Positions 1 to 5,722 of a stretch of DNA of 6,347 nucleotides are shown in pieces. Numbering within the stretch: position 1 is the stretch's first letter; each line of letters starts with the position of its first letter. The notes below the pieces were generated by a model. The model made no database searches. It was not told the DNA's origin and saw nothing but the letters and a program-made list of their open reading frames with translations. This stretch comes from Paracoccaceae bacterium (GTDB lineage: Bacteria > Pseudomonadota > Alphaproteobacteria > Rhodobacterales > Rhodobacteraceae): contig JANSYB010000146.1 in assembly GCA_024742655.1 (NCBI GenBank), positions 1 through 6,347 of the forward strand, read 5' to 3'. A program made the translations under genes and the position numbers.

Positions 1-1158
1 AATCGCAAAAAAACGCCGGTCAGGATTGGCCTTCTCTATTCGAATACCGGCGTGACCTCCGTGGTTGAAAGCCAACAGCGAAAAGCGGCCATGCTGGCAA
101 TCGAAGAGATCAATCAGGAAGGTGGTCTTCTGGGTGAGGAGTTGTTGTTTTCCGGCAATGACACGCGATCCAATCCGGCAGCGTTTCGCGCCGAAGGCGA
201 TCGTTTGCTGTCCGAGGAACGCGTGGATGCCTTGTTCGGTTGCTACATGTCCTCTTGCCGCAAGGCGGTTCTGCCGACCGTGAACGACCACAAGTCCATG
301 CTGTTCTACCCGACTCATTACGAGGGGTTCGAATACGCGCAGGGATGCATCTACTCCGGCGCGGCGCCCAATCAGAGTGCCAAATGGCTTGCCGATTTCA
401 TGACGCAGAACTATGGCAGTCGCTTTTTCTTTGTCGGCTCGAACTATGTTTTTCCTTACGAGATCAATCGCCTGATGCGTGATCTTCTGTCCAATCGCGG
501 CGCGGATGTCGTGGACGAAGTCTATATTCCATTGGCTGCGACAGGCGACGAGATCAACGACGTCATCACCCGGATCAAGCAAAGCGAGCCCGTCATCGTG
601 TTTTCCACGATGGTCGGCACGGACGCGGTCGATTTCTACAGGGCCTATGACAGGGCCGGATTCGACAGAACAATAATGCCCATCTGCTCGGTGACCGCCG
701 GGGAACCCGAAATGGCTGTTATCGGCAAGGATGCCGCGGAGGGCAACATCAAGGTGGCGCCGTATTTCAGTGTCATCGACAGCGACATCAATCGCCGCTT
801 CGTCTCCAGTTTTCGCAAACGCTTCGGGGAAGGGGCGTCGCTGTGCGCCGAGGCCGAGGCGGCATATTTTCAGGTCAGGCTCTTTGCCGAAGCCGTGAGG
901 CGGGCGGAGACCACCAATCGCGATGCGCTGATGCGCATCCTGCCGACATTCTCATTGGAAGCACCAAAGGGCGTGGTGCGCGTGGATGCCGCGACCAACC
1001 ACACCTTGTTATGGCCTCGGGTGGCCATTGTCGGCGCAGATGGCCAATTCAAGATCGTACGGGAAGCATCCGCCCCTGTGGTCCCTTCGCCCTATCTCAT
1101 TCAGTTGGATGATCCGACGGTTCTTTCTCATGCCGCTTTTGCAGAGAGCAGCCCCTGA
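1..1158 (+). CDS. amiC: AmiC-type amide/urea-sensing substrate-binding protein (5' partial)
   Basis: This is a periplasmic-binding-protein fold of the AmiC/UrtA-like family, which in the amidase system acts in the cytosol as a ligand-responsive partner that holds AmiR inactive. The frame is open from base 1 and begins NRKKTPVRIGLLYSNTG, which aligns with the very N-terminus of Pseudomonas AmiC (RPLIGLLFSETG), so only a few residues are missing. A GTG at 52 would cut into the conserved first strand and is not the real start. Visible hallmarks are GCYMSSCRKAVLP (from visible residue 80), YPTHYEGFEY (from 103), APNQ, GSNYVFPYE (Tyr149), EVYIPL, VFSTMVGT and VAPYFS. The ligand-contact positions Ser85, Tyr104 and Tyr150 of Pseudomonas AmiC appear kept. 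The 385 visible residues match the family length. With so little upstream sequence missing, a full signal peptide looks unlikely, which favours a cytosolic sensor over a transporter component, but the edge prevents proof. Its stop overlaps the amiR start (TGATG). The actual ligand (amide, urea or other) cannot be read from the sequence. Confidence 0.9.
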   Translation, partial: NRKKTPVRIGLLYSNTGVTSVVESQQRKAAMLAIEEINQEGGLLGEELLFSGNDTRSNPAAFRAEGDRLLSEERVDALFGCYMSSCRKAVLPTVNDHKSMLFYPTHYEGFEYAQGCIYSGAAPNQSAKWLADFMTQNYGSRFFFVGSNYVFPYEINRLMRDLLSNRGADVVDEVYIPLAATGDEINDVITRIKQSEPVIVFSTMVGTDAVDFYRAYDRAGFDRTIMPICSVTAGEPEMAVIGKDAAEGNIKVAPYFSVIDSDINRRFVSSFRKRFGEGASLCAEAEAAYFQVRLFAEAVRRAETTNRDALMRILPTFSLEAPKGVVRVDAATNHTLLWPRVAIVGADGQFKIVREASAPVVPSPYLIQLDDPTVLSHAAFAESSP

Positions 1159-1766
1159 TGACCCGCTTTCGATTGAAAGACCTGCGCGAGATAGAGGTCG
1201 TCGTGGTGCATCCCCCCGACGAGGACGGGAAAATGATCCTCGATCAACTTGGCAGGATCGGTTGCCGGAACGCGCTGACATGGCCGCCGCCCGATGCTTT
1301 GCCCGCGCAATTCGATGTCGCTTTCATCGGCCTTTTCTTTGACCACCAGGAAGAAATCAAAGCCATGTTGAAACGGACGGAGAAACCGGGTCCGACCATC
1401 ATAGGTGTCGTGAATTACGAAAACCCGGCCATGCTGCAACTGCTGCTGGATTTGAATGCGACGGCTGCCACATCCAAACCGGTCAAGAGCTTTGGCGTGT
1501 TGACCAATCTCGTCGTCGCGCGCGCCATCTGGCAGCAGCAGCTTGTCGATAAGGAACAGATCGAACGGCTGGAACAGAAGATCAAGGGCCATAAAGTGGT
1601 TGCAAAGGCCAAGTCGATTCTGATGGAAATGCACAACCTTAACGAGTGTGACGCGCACAAGGTGCTTAGAGAACAGGCAATGTCCAAGCGAATTTCCATT
1701 GACGACATGGCTCATGCGGTCATCAGCGCAAGTGAGCTATTGTCAATAAAGCGAAGCGATGTATAG
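1158..1766 (+). CDS. amiR: AmiR-type ANTAR-domain transcription antiterminator
   Basis: This 202-residue protein has the AmiR layout: an N-terminal pseudo-receiver (about residues 10-125), a helical coiled-coil segment (about 120-150, rich in Q, E, K and L), and a C-terminal ANTAR RNA-binding domain (about 136-197). In the ANTAR part the family pattern is visible in VVAKAKSILMEMHNLNE, DAHKVLREQAM and the closing IDDMAHAVIS helix. The first domain shows IGLFFDH and IIGVVNYENPAML, resembling IFQNRHH and LVALVEYESPAVL in Pseudomonas AmiR. It does not show the usual phospho-acceptor arrangement, which fits control by a bound partner rather than phosphorylation. ANTAR proteins bind paired hexaloop hairpins in nascent RNA and prevent termination. 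The ATG at 1158 overlaps the amiC stop by one base, with a weak purine-rich stretch (GAGAG, 1144-1148) before it, so the two are probably translationally coupled. The expected target is RNA upstream of the ure genes; that link is inferred. Confidence 0.92.
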   Translation: MTRFRLKDLREIEVVVVHPPDEDGKMILDQLGRIGCRNALTWPPPDALPAQFDVAFIGLFFDHQEEIKAMLKRTEKPGPTIIGVVNYENPAMLQLLLDLNATAATSKPVKSFGVLTNLVVARAIWQQQLVDKEQIERLEQKIKGHKVVAKAKSILMEMHNLNECDAHKVLREQAMSKRISIDDMAHAVISASELLSIKRSDV

Positions 1767-1770
1767 TTAG

Positions 1771-1802
1771 CGTGTTGGTGACCAGAGCTGCTTGCCAACA
1801 CG
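1771..1802 (+). promoter_or_regulatory. Hairpin with candidate ANTAR hexaloop AGAGCU
   Basis: An 8-bp stem (1771-1778 with 1795-1802) lies 4 bases after the amiR stop. It can be extended by two G-U wobbles and an A-U pair (1779-1781/1792-1794). After a C-C mismatch, C1783-G1790 would close the six-base loop AGAGCT (1784-1789). This loop has A at position 1 and G at position 4, the known signature of ANTAR target hairpins. The closing pair is isolated by the mismatch, so the hexaloop geometry is uncertain. The hairpin could instead be a 3' stabiliser of the amiCR transcript. Confidence 0.35.
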
Positions 1803-1814
1803 GAAGAAGGCTTC

Positions 1815-1843
1815 GCGCGCGATTTACTGGATGTAATGCGCGC
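1815..1843 (+). promoter_or_regulatory. GC-rich hairpin between the two hexaloop candidates
   Basis: The 5' arm GCGCGC (1815-1820) pairs with GCGCGC (1838-1843). An inner TTAC/GTAA helix (1824-1827/1833-1836) closes a five-base loop, TGGAT, and a small asymmetric internal loop joins the two helices. The loop is not an ANTAR-type hexaloop. The hairpin may bring the flanking hairpins close together, which is speculation. Confidence 0.35.
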
Positions 1844-1852
1844 TTATGACGG

Positions 1853-1872
1853 TGGATGCAGTGCTGCATCCA
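1853..1872 (+). promoter_or_regulatory. Perfect hairpin with ANTAR-type hexaloop AGUGCU
   Basis: A perfect 7-bp stem (1853-1859 with 1866-1872) closes the six-base loop AGTGCT (1860-1865), which has A at loop position 1 and G at position 4, as ANTAR domains require. The loop differs from the candidate at 1784-1789 by one base (AGTGCT against AGAGCT), and both are closed by C-G and followed by C. Two further pairs could form across the loop (A1860/G1861 with C1864/T1865), turning it into a longer stem with a two-base loop, so folding needs testing. Confidence 0.4.
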
Positions 1873-1928
1873 GGCCTGACCGCCCCGCAGGGGATCTGAC
1901 TATCAAAAGACTGCATTCTTTGATGCAG
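1855..1928 (+). repeat. Repeated GATGCAG/CTGCATC arms able to pair in alternative ways
   Basis: GATGCAG occurs at 1855-1861 and again at 1922-1928. Its complement CTGCATC is at 1864-1870 and CTGCAT is at 1911-1916. Each left arm can therefore pair with either right arm: locally (1853-1872 and 1911-1928) or across (1864-1870 with 1922-1928). In addition, 1902-1910 can pair with 1917-1924 (8 pairs, one bulged A), which excludes the 1911-1928 hairpin. Interchangeable arms of this kind are typical of attenuator or antiterminator RNA. Confidence 0.4.
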
Positions 1929-1947
1929 GGTCGCCGTCCCGACATAT

Positions 1948-1984
1948 GATCCGGGCACCAGCATCCGTTGCTGCTCACCGGATC
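1948..1984 (+). promoter_or_regulatory. Long two-part hairpin in the ure leader
   Basis: The outer stem GATCCGG/CCGGATC (1948-1954/1978-1984) is perfect over 7 bp. A symmetric 4x4 internal loop leads to the inner stem CAGCA/TGCTG (1959-1963/1969-1973) with loop TCCGT. No T-run follows it, so intrinsic termination is not supported. It may be a structural element of the leader. Confidence 0.35.
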
Positions 1985-2075
1985 TAGTCCTCCGAACTTT
2001 CTGACCTTGATCGGCGAACCCGCCGTGTGCGGCTGGCGTGCCGGCCATGACTTTGGCGTAAAGCGTCGACTTTCC

Positions 2076-2080
2076 AGGAG
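2076..2080 (+). promoter_or_regulatory. Shine-Dalgarno AGGAG for the 17-codon leader frame
   Basis: AGGAG ends 7 bases before the ATG at 2088, which is ideal spacing. It is the best ribosome-binding site between amiR and ureE. It does not serve the ureE ATG at 2138, which is 57 bases away, and so points to translation of the short frame. Confidence 0.45.
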
Positions 2081-2087
2081 CAGACCT

Positions 2088-2141
2088 ATGCCTCAACACT
2101 TGCCTTGCAGGTGCGTCTCAAGTCGTGGGCGCACGCCATGA
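2088..2141 (+). CDS. Putative 17-residue leader peptide overlapping the ureE start
   Basis: The frame reads MPQHLPCRCVSSRGRTP and stops at TGA 2139-2141, making an ATGA overlap with the ureE start at 2138. It has a strong AGGAG at optimal distance, whereas ureE has only a weak GTGGG-like stretch upstream. Overlapping stop and start codons with a good site only on the upstream frame suggest translational coupling, so this may be a leader that brings ribosomes to ureE. No homology is recognised and the peptide itself may have no function. The frame is open upstream to 1950, so it could also be the tail of a decayed gene. Expression is not shown. Confidence 0.35.
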   Translation: MPQHLPCRCVSSRGRTP

Positions 2142-2602
2142 ACATATTCTCCGACATCATCGGGGCCTCGGATCAGCCCGGCCTGCGCGAAAATCTGCAC
2201 CGGCTGGATCACGCTCATGCGGTCGACCATTTGCGCCTGCCTCGGTCTGATCTGGCCCGTCGCCGGTTCCGGGGGGTGACGGACGCTGGGCGCGAGATCG
2301 CGATCGCGCTTCCGCGCGACAAACAGCTGTTTGATGGCGCCGTTCTTGCAATTGACGATGTCGCGGCCCTCGTGGTGCGCGTGGAAACCGAGGACTGGCT
2401 GCGCTTTGAGGCGAGAGATGCCGCGACGGCTCTGAAGCTGGGCTATTTCGCGGGCAATCTGCACTGGCGCGTGCGTTTCGACGAGGATGTCCTCCTGATC
2501 GCCGTCGAGACCGAGGAACGCATCTATCTCGACCGGCTTGAGCCGATGCTGCAAGCCGGCGACATCCGGCGCGTCTGCACCGCTGAGGACGCATTGCCAT
2601 GA
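2138..2602 (+). CDS. ureE: Urease accessory nickel chaperone UreE
   Basis: UreE binds nickel in the cytosol and hands it to UreG for urease activation. This 154-residue product shows the family layout: an N-terminal domain (about 1-72) with HLRLPRSDLARRRFRG and AGREIAIALPRDKQLFDGAVL, then a ferredoxin-like metal-binding domain (about 73-146). The latter includes GYFAGNLHWRVRF, where His109 matches the conserved interfacial metal ligand (His96 in Klebsiella UreE), and a closing ERIYLDRLEPMLQAG segment. There is no His-rich C-terminal tail; the protein ends CTAEDALP. The ATG at 2138 was chosen because MNIFSDIIG begins the recognisable sequence. A TTG at 2105 in frame would add 11 residues of no known relation, and no other start exists before the in-frame stop at 2048. 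Here ureE leads the operon, whereas it usually follows ureC. Its stop overlaps the ureF start (ATGA). Confidence 0.9.
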   Translation: MNIFSDIIGASDQPGLRENLHRLDHAHAVDHLRLPRSDLARRRFRGVTDAGREIAIALPRDKQLFDGAVLAIDDVAALVVRVETEDWLRFEARDAATALKLGYFAGNLHWRVRFDEDVLLIAVETEERIYLDRLEPMLQAGDIRRVCTAEDALP

Positions 2603-3282
2603 CCGATGCGCTGTCCCTCATCCGGTTGATGCAGACGACCGACAGCGCCTTTCCATCGGGGGCCTTTGCGTTCTCATCCGGGCTGGAAACCCTGATGAAC
2701 GAGGGCAGGGTGCGCGATGCGGGGGATGTTCACGCCGTTCTGAGTCAACAGATCATGCCGCGGTGGTTCAGCTTTGACCGCCCTTTCCTGCAAGAGGCGA
2801 TGGATGCGGCCGATGATGCGCAACGCCTTCTCGATGTCGATGCGCGCTGCCACGTCCAGAACACCTCTGACCGGCTGGCCGACGCCTCGCGCCGGATCGG
2901 GCGGTCCCTGTTATCCGTACATAGCCGGATCGGCACGCCCTTTGTTGGCGATTTCGACGCCGCTATCGCGCAGGCCAAGCGCGGCAATGCGGCGGGTTAT
3001 GAACCGGTGGTGCAAGGCGTCGTTGCGGCCGGGCTGAGGCTGTCACCCCTGCAAGCGCAGGCCGGAGCGCTGAACGGGGTGGTCACGGCGTTCGTTTCGG
3101 CTGCGGTGCGTCTTGGATGCCTTGGCGCGATCGAGGCGCAGTCACTGCTGGCTCAGACCGCGCCGGTGATGGCCGACGGCCTGAGCACACCATGCCCGGC
3201 CCGGCCTGGAAGTTTCTCACCCCTCTCCGAGATTGCCGCCGTCCGGCGCCCCGCCACCCATGCCAGCCTTTTTGCCACCTGA
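2599..3282 (+). CDS. ureF: Urease accessory protein UreF
   Basis: UreF is an all-helical protein that, with UreD/UreH and UreG, forms the complex that activates apo-urease and gates GTP hydrolysis by UreG. The 227-residue product has the N-terminal signature [16 protein letters not shown] (residues 15-30), matching the family pattern of a small-residue/Pro stretch followed by GxFxxSxGLE. It also has a central [17 protein letters not shown] helix region, [14 protein letters not shown], and the usual C-terminal [21 protein letters not shown] that resembles the SPLxDIxxMxHxxxxxRLFRS end of other UreF proteins. Its length is normal. The ATG at 2599 overlaps the ureE stop by 4 bases and has GAGGA at 2585-2589 inside ureE. 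UreF works with UreD/UreH, which is not visible here. Confidence 0.92.
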   Translation: MTDALSLIRLMQTTDSAFPSGAFAFSSGLETLMNEGRVRDAGDVHAVLSQQIMPRWFSFDRPFLQEAMDAADDAQRLLDVDARCHVQNTSDRLADASRRIGRSLLSVHSRIGTPFVGDFDAAIAQAKRGNAAGYEPVVQGVVAAGLRLSPLQAQAGALNGVVTAFVSAAVRLGCLGAIEAQSLLAQTAPVMADGLSTPCPARPGSFSPLSEIAAVRRPATHASLFAT

Positions 3283-3311
3283 AGGATGCCGCTCAGGACC
3301 AAGGAAACGCA

Positions 3312-4007
3312 ATGTTACTGACACCGACAGAACTTGAACGACTGACGATATTCACCGCCGCCGAACTGGCCAGAAAACGCCGCGAACGTGGTCGCGCTCT
3401 GAACGCGCCCGAGGCGATTGCCATCATTTGCGACGAAATCCTCGAGGGCGCCCGCGACGGGCGTAGTGTGGCCGACCTGATCGGTTTCGGCTCAACGATC
3501 CTGTCGGCGGATGACGTGATGCCGGGCGTCGCGGATCTGGTTCCCATGATCCAGGTCGAAGCGGTCTTTCCCGATGGCACCAAGCTGGTCACGGTCCATG
3601 ATCCGATCCGTCCCGGTGAAAAACCCTTGGAGGAACCACAAGCACGGCCCGGAGAATTCCGCGTGGCCGAGGGTGATATCGAACTGAATGCCGGGCGCGA
3701 CACGATCACCCTGACCGTGCGCAACACCGGGGACCGGCCGGTGCAGGTCGGTAGTCACTACCACTTTTTCGAGGCCAACAAGGCGCTCGAAATGGACCGC
3801 GCCGCCGCCTTTGGATTTCGGCTGGATATCCCGGCGGGGACTGCCGTGCGGTTCGAGCCGGGACAGGAAAAGGAGGTCACGCTTTGCACCTTCGGCGGTG
3901 AAAAGCGCCTGACCGGGCTGAACAACCTGACGAATGGCGAGGTCAACGAGACAAACAAGGCCGCCGCGCTGGAGCGCGCGAAAGCGGCCGGGTTCAAGGG
4001 GGCCTGA
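3312..4007 (+). CDS. ureAB: Fused urease gamma/beta subunit (UreA-UreB)
   Basis: This 231-residue structural subunit joins what are two genes, ureA and ureB, in most bacteria. Residues 1-99 are the gamma part: [74 protein letters not shown] linker (about 100-111) leads to the beta part (about 112-231): [63 protein letters not shown]. The C-terminal [20 protein letters not shown] resembles the end region of the naturally fused Helicobacter UreA (NESKKIALHRAKERGFHGA), which takes part in higher-order assembly there. The ATG at 3312 has AAGGA at 3301-3305, spacing 6, and begins exactly at the canonical gamma N-terminus. An upstream ATG in frame at 3117 lies inside ureF and is rejected. The gene follows ureF by 29 bases and ends 2 bases before ureC. 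The fusion is a single continuous frame with no sign of an error. Confidence 0.95.
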   Translation: MLLTPTELERLTIFTAAELARKRRERGRALNAPEAIAIICDEILEGARDGRSVADLIGFGSTILSADDVMPGVADLVPMIQVEAVFPDGTKLVTVHDPIRPGEKPLEEPQARPGEFRVAEGDIELNAGRDTITLTVRNTGDRPVQVGSHYHFFEANKALEMDRAAAFGFRLDIPAGTAVRFEPGQEKEVTLCTFGGEKRLTGLNNLTNGEVNETNKAAALERAKAAGFKGA

Positions 4008-4009
4008 TC

Positions 4010-5722
4010 ATGGTAAAGATGACGCGTTCGGAATATGCGGCGATGTTCGGCCCGACCACCGGCGACATGATCCGGCTGGGTGATACCGAGCTTTGGGCCG
4101 AGATCGAGCATGATTTCACCGTTTACGGGGACGAATGCCTGCATGGCGGGGGAAAGACCCTGCGCGATGGGCTAGGGCTGGCCGTGGGCGTGACCAGCGC
4201 GGGCGGATCGCTTGATATGCTGATCTGCAATGTCGTGGTGATCGACGCGGTGGCCGGGATCGTGAAGGGCGATATCGGCATCAAGGACGGCAAAATCGTC
4301 GCCATCGGCAAGGCCGGCAACCCGGCCACGATGGACGGGGTCGATCCGCGTCTGATCGTGGGCGCGGGCACCACGGTGCGTGACGCCGAGGGCATGATCG
4401 CCACCGCTGGCGCGATTGACGTGCATGTGCATTTCGACAGTGCGCAATTGGTGGACCATGCCATTGCGTCGGGGATCACGACAATGCTTGGCGGTTCTTT
4501 GGGACCGATTACCGTGGGCATAGACTGTGGTGGCGTGTTCAACACCGGCAAGATGCTTCAGGCCGCCGAACACTGGCCTATGAATTTCGGCTTTCTGGGG
4601 CGCGGCAACGCGCACGAACCCGCCGCGATGCACGAGCAGATAGAAAACGGCTGTCTTGGCCTCAAGATTCACGAGGATTGGGGGTCTATGCCGGCGGCGA
4701 TCGATGCCTGCCTGACCGTGGCCGACGAACTTGATTTCCAGGTCCAGATCCATACCGACACGCTGAACGAAAGCGGCTTTGTCGAGGATACGCTGGGCGC
4801 CATCGGCGATCGCACGATCCACATGTATCACACCGAGGGCGCCGGCGGCGGCCATGCGCCCGATATCATCACCGTGGCGGGCAAGGCCAATTGCCTGCCA
4901 TCCTCGACCAATCCCACGAACCCCTTCACCGTCAACACCTTCGACGAACATCTCGACATGACGATGGTGTGTCATCACCTCAACCCGTCGATCCCCGAAG
5001 ATGTGGCCTTTGCCGAAAGCCGCATTCGCGCGCAGACCATCGCCGCCGAGGACGTGTTGCACGATATCGGCGCGATCTCGATGCTGGGTTCTGACAGCCA
5101 GGGGATGGGCCGCATCCACGAGGTGATCACGCGCACATGGCAGCTGGCCTCGAAGATGCGGGTGCAGCGCGGGCGCCTGCCAGAGGAAACCGTGGCCAAA
5201 GGCGACAATCACCGCATCAAGCGGTTCATCGCCAAGTACACGATCAACGCCGCGCGGTCCTTCGGGATCGCCGAGCATATCGGGTCGCTGGAGCCGGGCA
5301 AGATGGCCGACATCGTGCTGTGGAAGCCGGGGTATTTCGGCATCAAGCCCGAACTGGTGGTCAAGGGTGGCTTCATCGCCTACGGCGCGATGGGCGACAG
5401 CGCGGCGTCGCTGATGACCTGCGAGCCGCTGATGATGCGCCCGCAATGGGGATCCTTCGGCAAGGCGGCCCCGGCCTGTGGGGCCTGTTTCGTGAACCCC
5501 CGCGCCATCGACGGGGGCGTGGCGGACCGGCTGGGTCTGACCAAGCAGCTTTTGCCGGCGCGTGGCACACGAACGCTGCGCAAATCGGACATGTATCTCA
5601 ACGATGCCTGCCCCGACATCACCGTCGATCCCGCCACGTTCGAGGTCTTCGTGGATGGCGAACTGGCCACTTGTGAGCCGGCGCACGAGTTGCCCCTGAC
5701 GCAAAGGTACATGCTGCGATGA
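4010..5722 (+). CDS. ureC: Urease alpha (catalytic) subunit UreC, divergent active-site loop
   Basis: This is the nickel-dependent amidohydrolase that splits urea to ammonia and carbamate; its 570 residues are normal length. By comparison with Klebsiella UreC, the nickel ligands are all present: His139, His141, carbamylated Lys219 (GLKIHEDWG), His248 ([10 protein letters not shown]), His274 ([12 protein letters not shown]) and Asp362 (SDSQGMGR). So are substrate/catalytic His221, His322 (CHHLNP), Arg338 and Asp223, and the mobile-flap Cys321. The surroundings are unusual. HIHWICPQQ is replaced by HVHFDSAQL. The stretch after GG (GTGPAAGTHATTCTPG in Klebsiella) is rewritten and three residues shorter here ([15 protein letters not shown], 161-175), and the alanine after the Asp ligand (SQAMG) is glycine (Gly365). 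These positions include two alanines whose carbonyls contact urea in classical ureases. The ATG at 4010 follows ureAB by 2 bases with AAGGGGG at 3996-4002. Its stop overlaps ureG. Activity on urea is likely but not assured. Confidence 0.94.
   Translation: MVKMTRSEYAAMFGPTTGDMIRLGDTELWAEIEHDFTVYGDECLHGGGKTLRDGLGLAVGVTSAGGSLDMLICNVVVIDAVAGIVKGDIGIKDGKIVAIGKAGNPATMDGVDPRLIVGAGTTVRDAEGMIATAGAIDVHVHFDSAQLVDHAIASGITTMLGGSLGPITVGIDCGGVFNTGKMLQAAEHWPMNFGFLGRGNAHEPAAMHEQIENGCLGLKIHEDWGSMPAAIDACLTVADELDFQVQIHTDTLNESGFVEDTLGAIGDRTIHMYHTEGAGGGHAPDIITVAGKANCLPSSTNPTNPFTVNTFDEHLDMTMVCHHLNPSIPEDVAFAESRIRAQTIAAEDVLHDIGAISMLGSDSQGMGRIHEVITRTWQLASKMRVQRGRLPEETVAKGDNHRIKRFIAKYTINAARSFGIAEHIGSLEPGKMADIVLWKPGYFGIKPELVVKGGFIAYGAMGDSAASLMTCEPLMMRPQWGSFGKAAPACGACFVNPRAIDGGVADRLGLTKQLLPARGTRTLRKSDMYLNDACPDITVDPATFEVFVDGELATCEPAHELPLTQRYMLR

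Larger units (their letters stand above)
1767..2137 (+). promoter_or_regulatory. Structured intergenic leader between amiR and the ure operon
   Basis: No recognisable protein gene lies in these 371 bases. The strand carries a run of inverted repeats: 1771-1778/1795-1802; 1815-1820/1838-1843, continued by TTAC/GTAA; 1853-1859/1866-1872; 1911-1916/1923-1928; 1948-1954/1978-1984 with an inner 1959-1963/1969-1973; 2012-2016/2021-2025; and 2031-2036/2041-2046 with one wobble pair. Such density, placed directly after an ANTAR regulator and before its presumed target operon, fits a 5' leader RNA that controls readthrough. I see no hairpin followed by a clear U-tract, so a classical intrinsic terminator is not demonstrated. 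No convincing -35/-10 pair was found. The alternative is decayed mobile DNA, whose ends also leave inverted repeats. Confidence 0.5.

Noticed and set aside
52..1158. Start of amiC at the GTG at 52
   Set aside because: The frame upstream to base 1 encodes the conserved first strand (PVRIGLLYSNTG) of the AmiC family, so the gene begins before the window.
1128..1715. A 195-codon open frame on the - strand opposite amiR
   Set aside because: It lies antisense to a clear AmiR-family gene and its product has no recognisable domain.
1879..1884. A further A1/G4 hexaloop (ACCGCC) just after the 1853-1872 hairpin, which would give the usual short-linker ANTAR pair
   Set aside because: Only one closing pair (G1878-C1885) forms before a T-C mismatch, so there is no real stem.
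1948..1984. The long hairpin as an intrinsic terminator
   Set aside because: No T-rich run follows on the + strand, and none is apparent on the - strand side.
1824..2099. A 91-codon open frame on the - strand in the amiR-ureE gap
   Set aside because: Its product resembles no family I recognise, it spans the inverted repeats, and I saw no convincing ribosome site. The inverted repeats are better explained as RNA structure. Decayed mobile DNA remains possible but no transposase motif was recognised.
3117..3311. N-terminal extension of UreAB from the in-frame ATG at 3117
   Set aside because: It would overlap ureF in another frame by over 160 bases and adds residues with no relation to urease, whereas ATG 3312 has a good ribosome site and matches the canonical gamma start.
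4172..5704. A 510-codon open frame on the - strand opposite ureC
   Set aside because: It is a shadow frame from high-GC coding on the other strand; the product is rich in His, Arg, Gly and Asp with no family features, while the + frame is unmistakably UreC.
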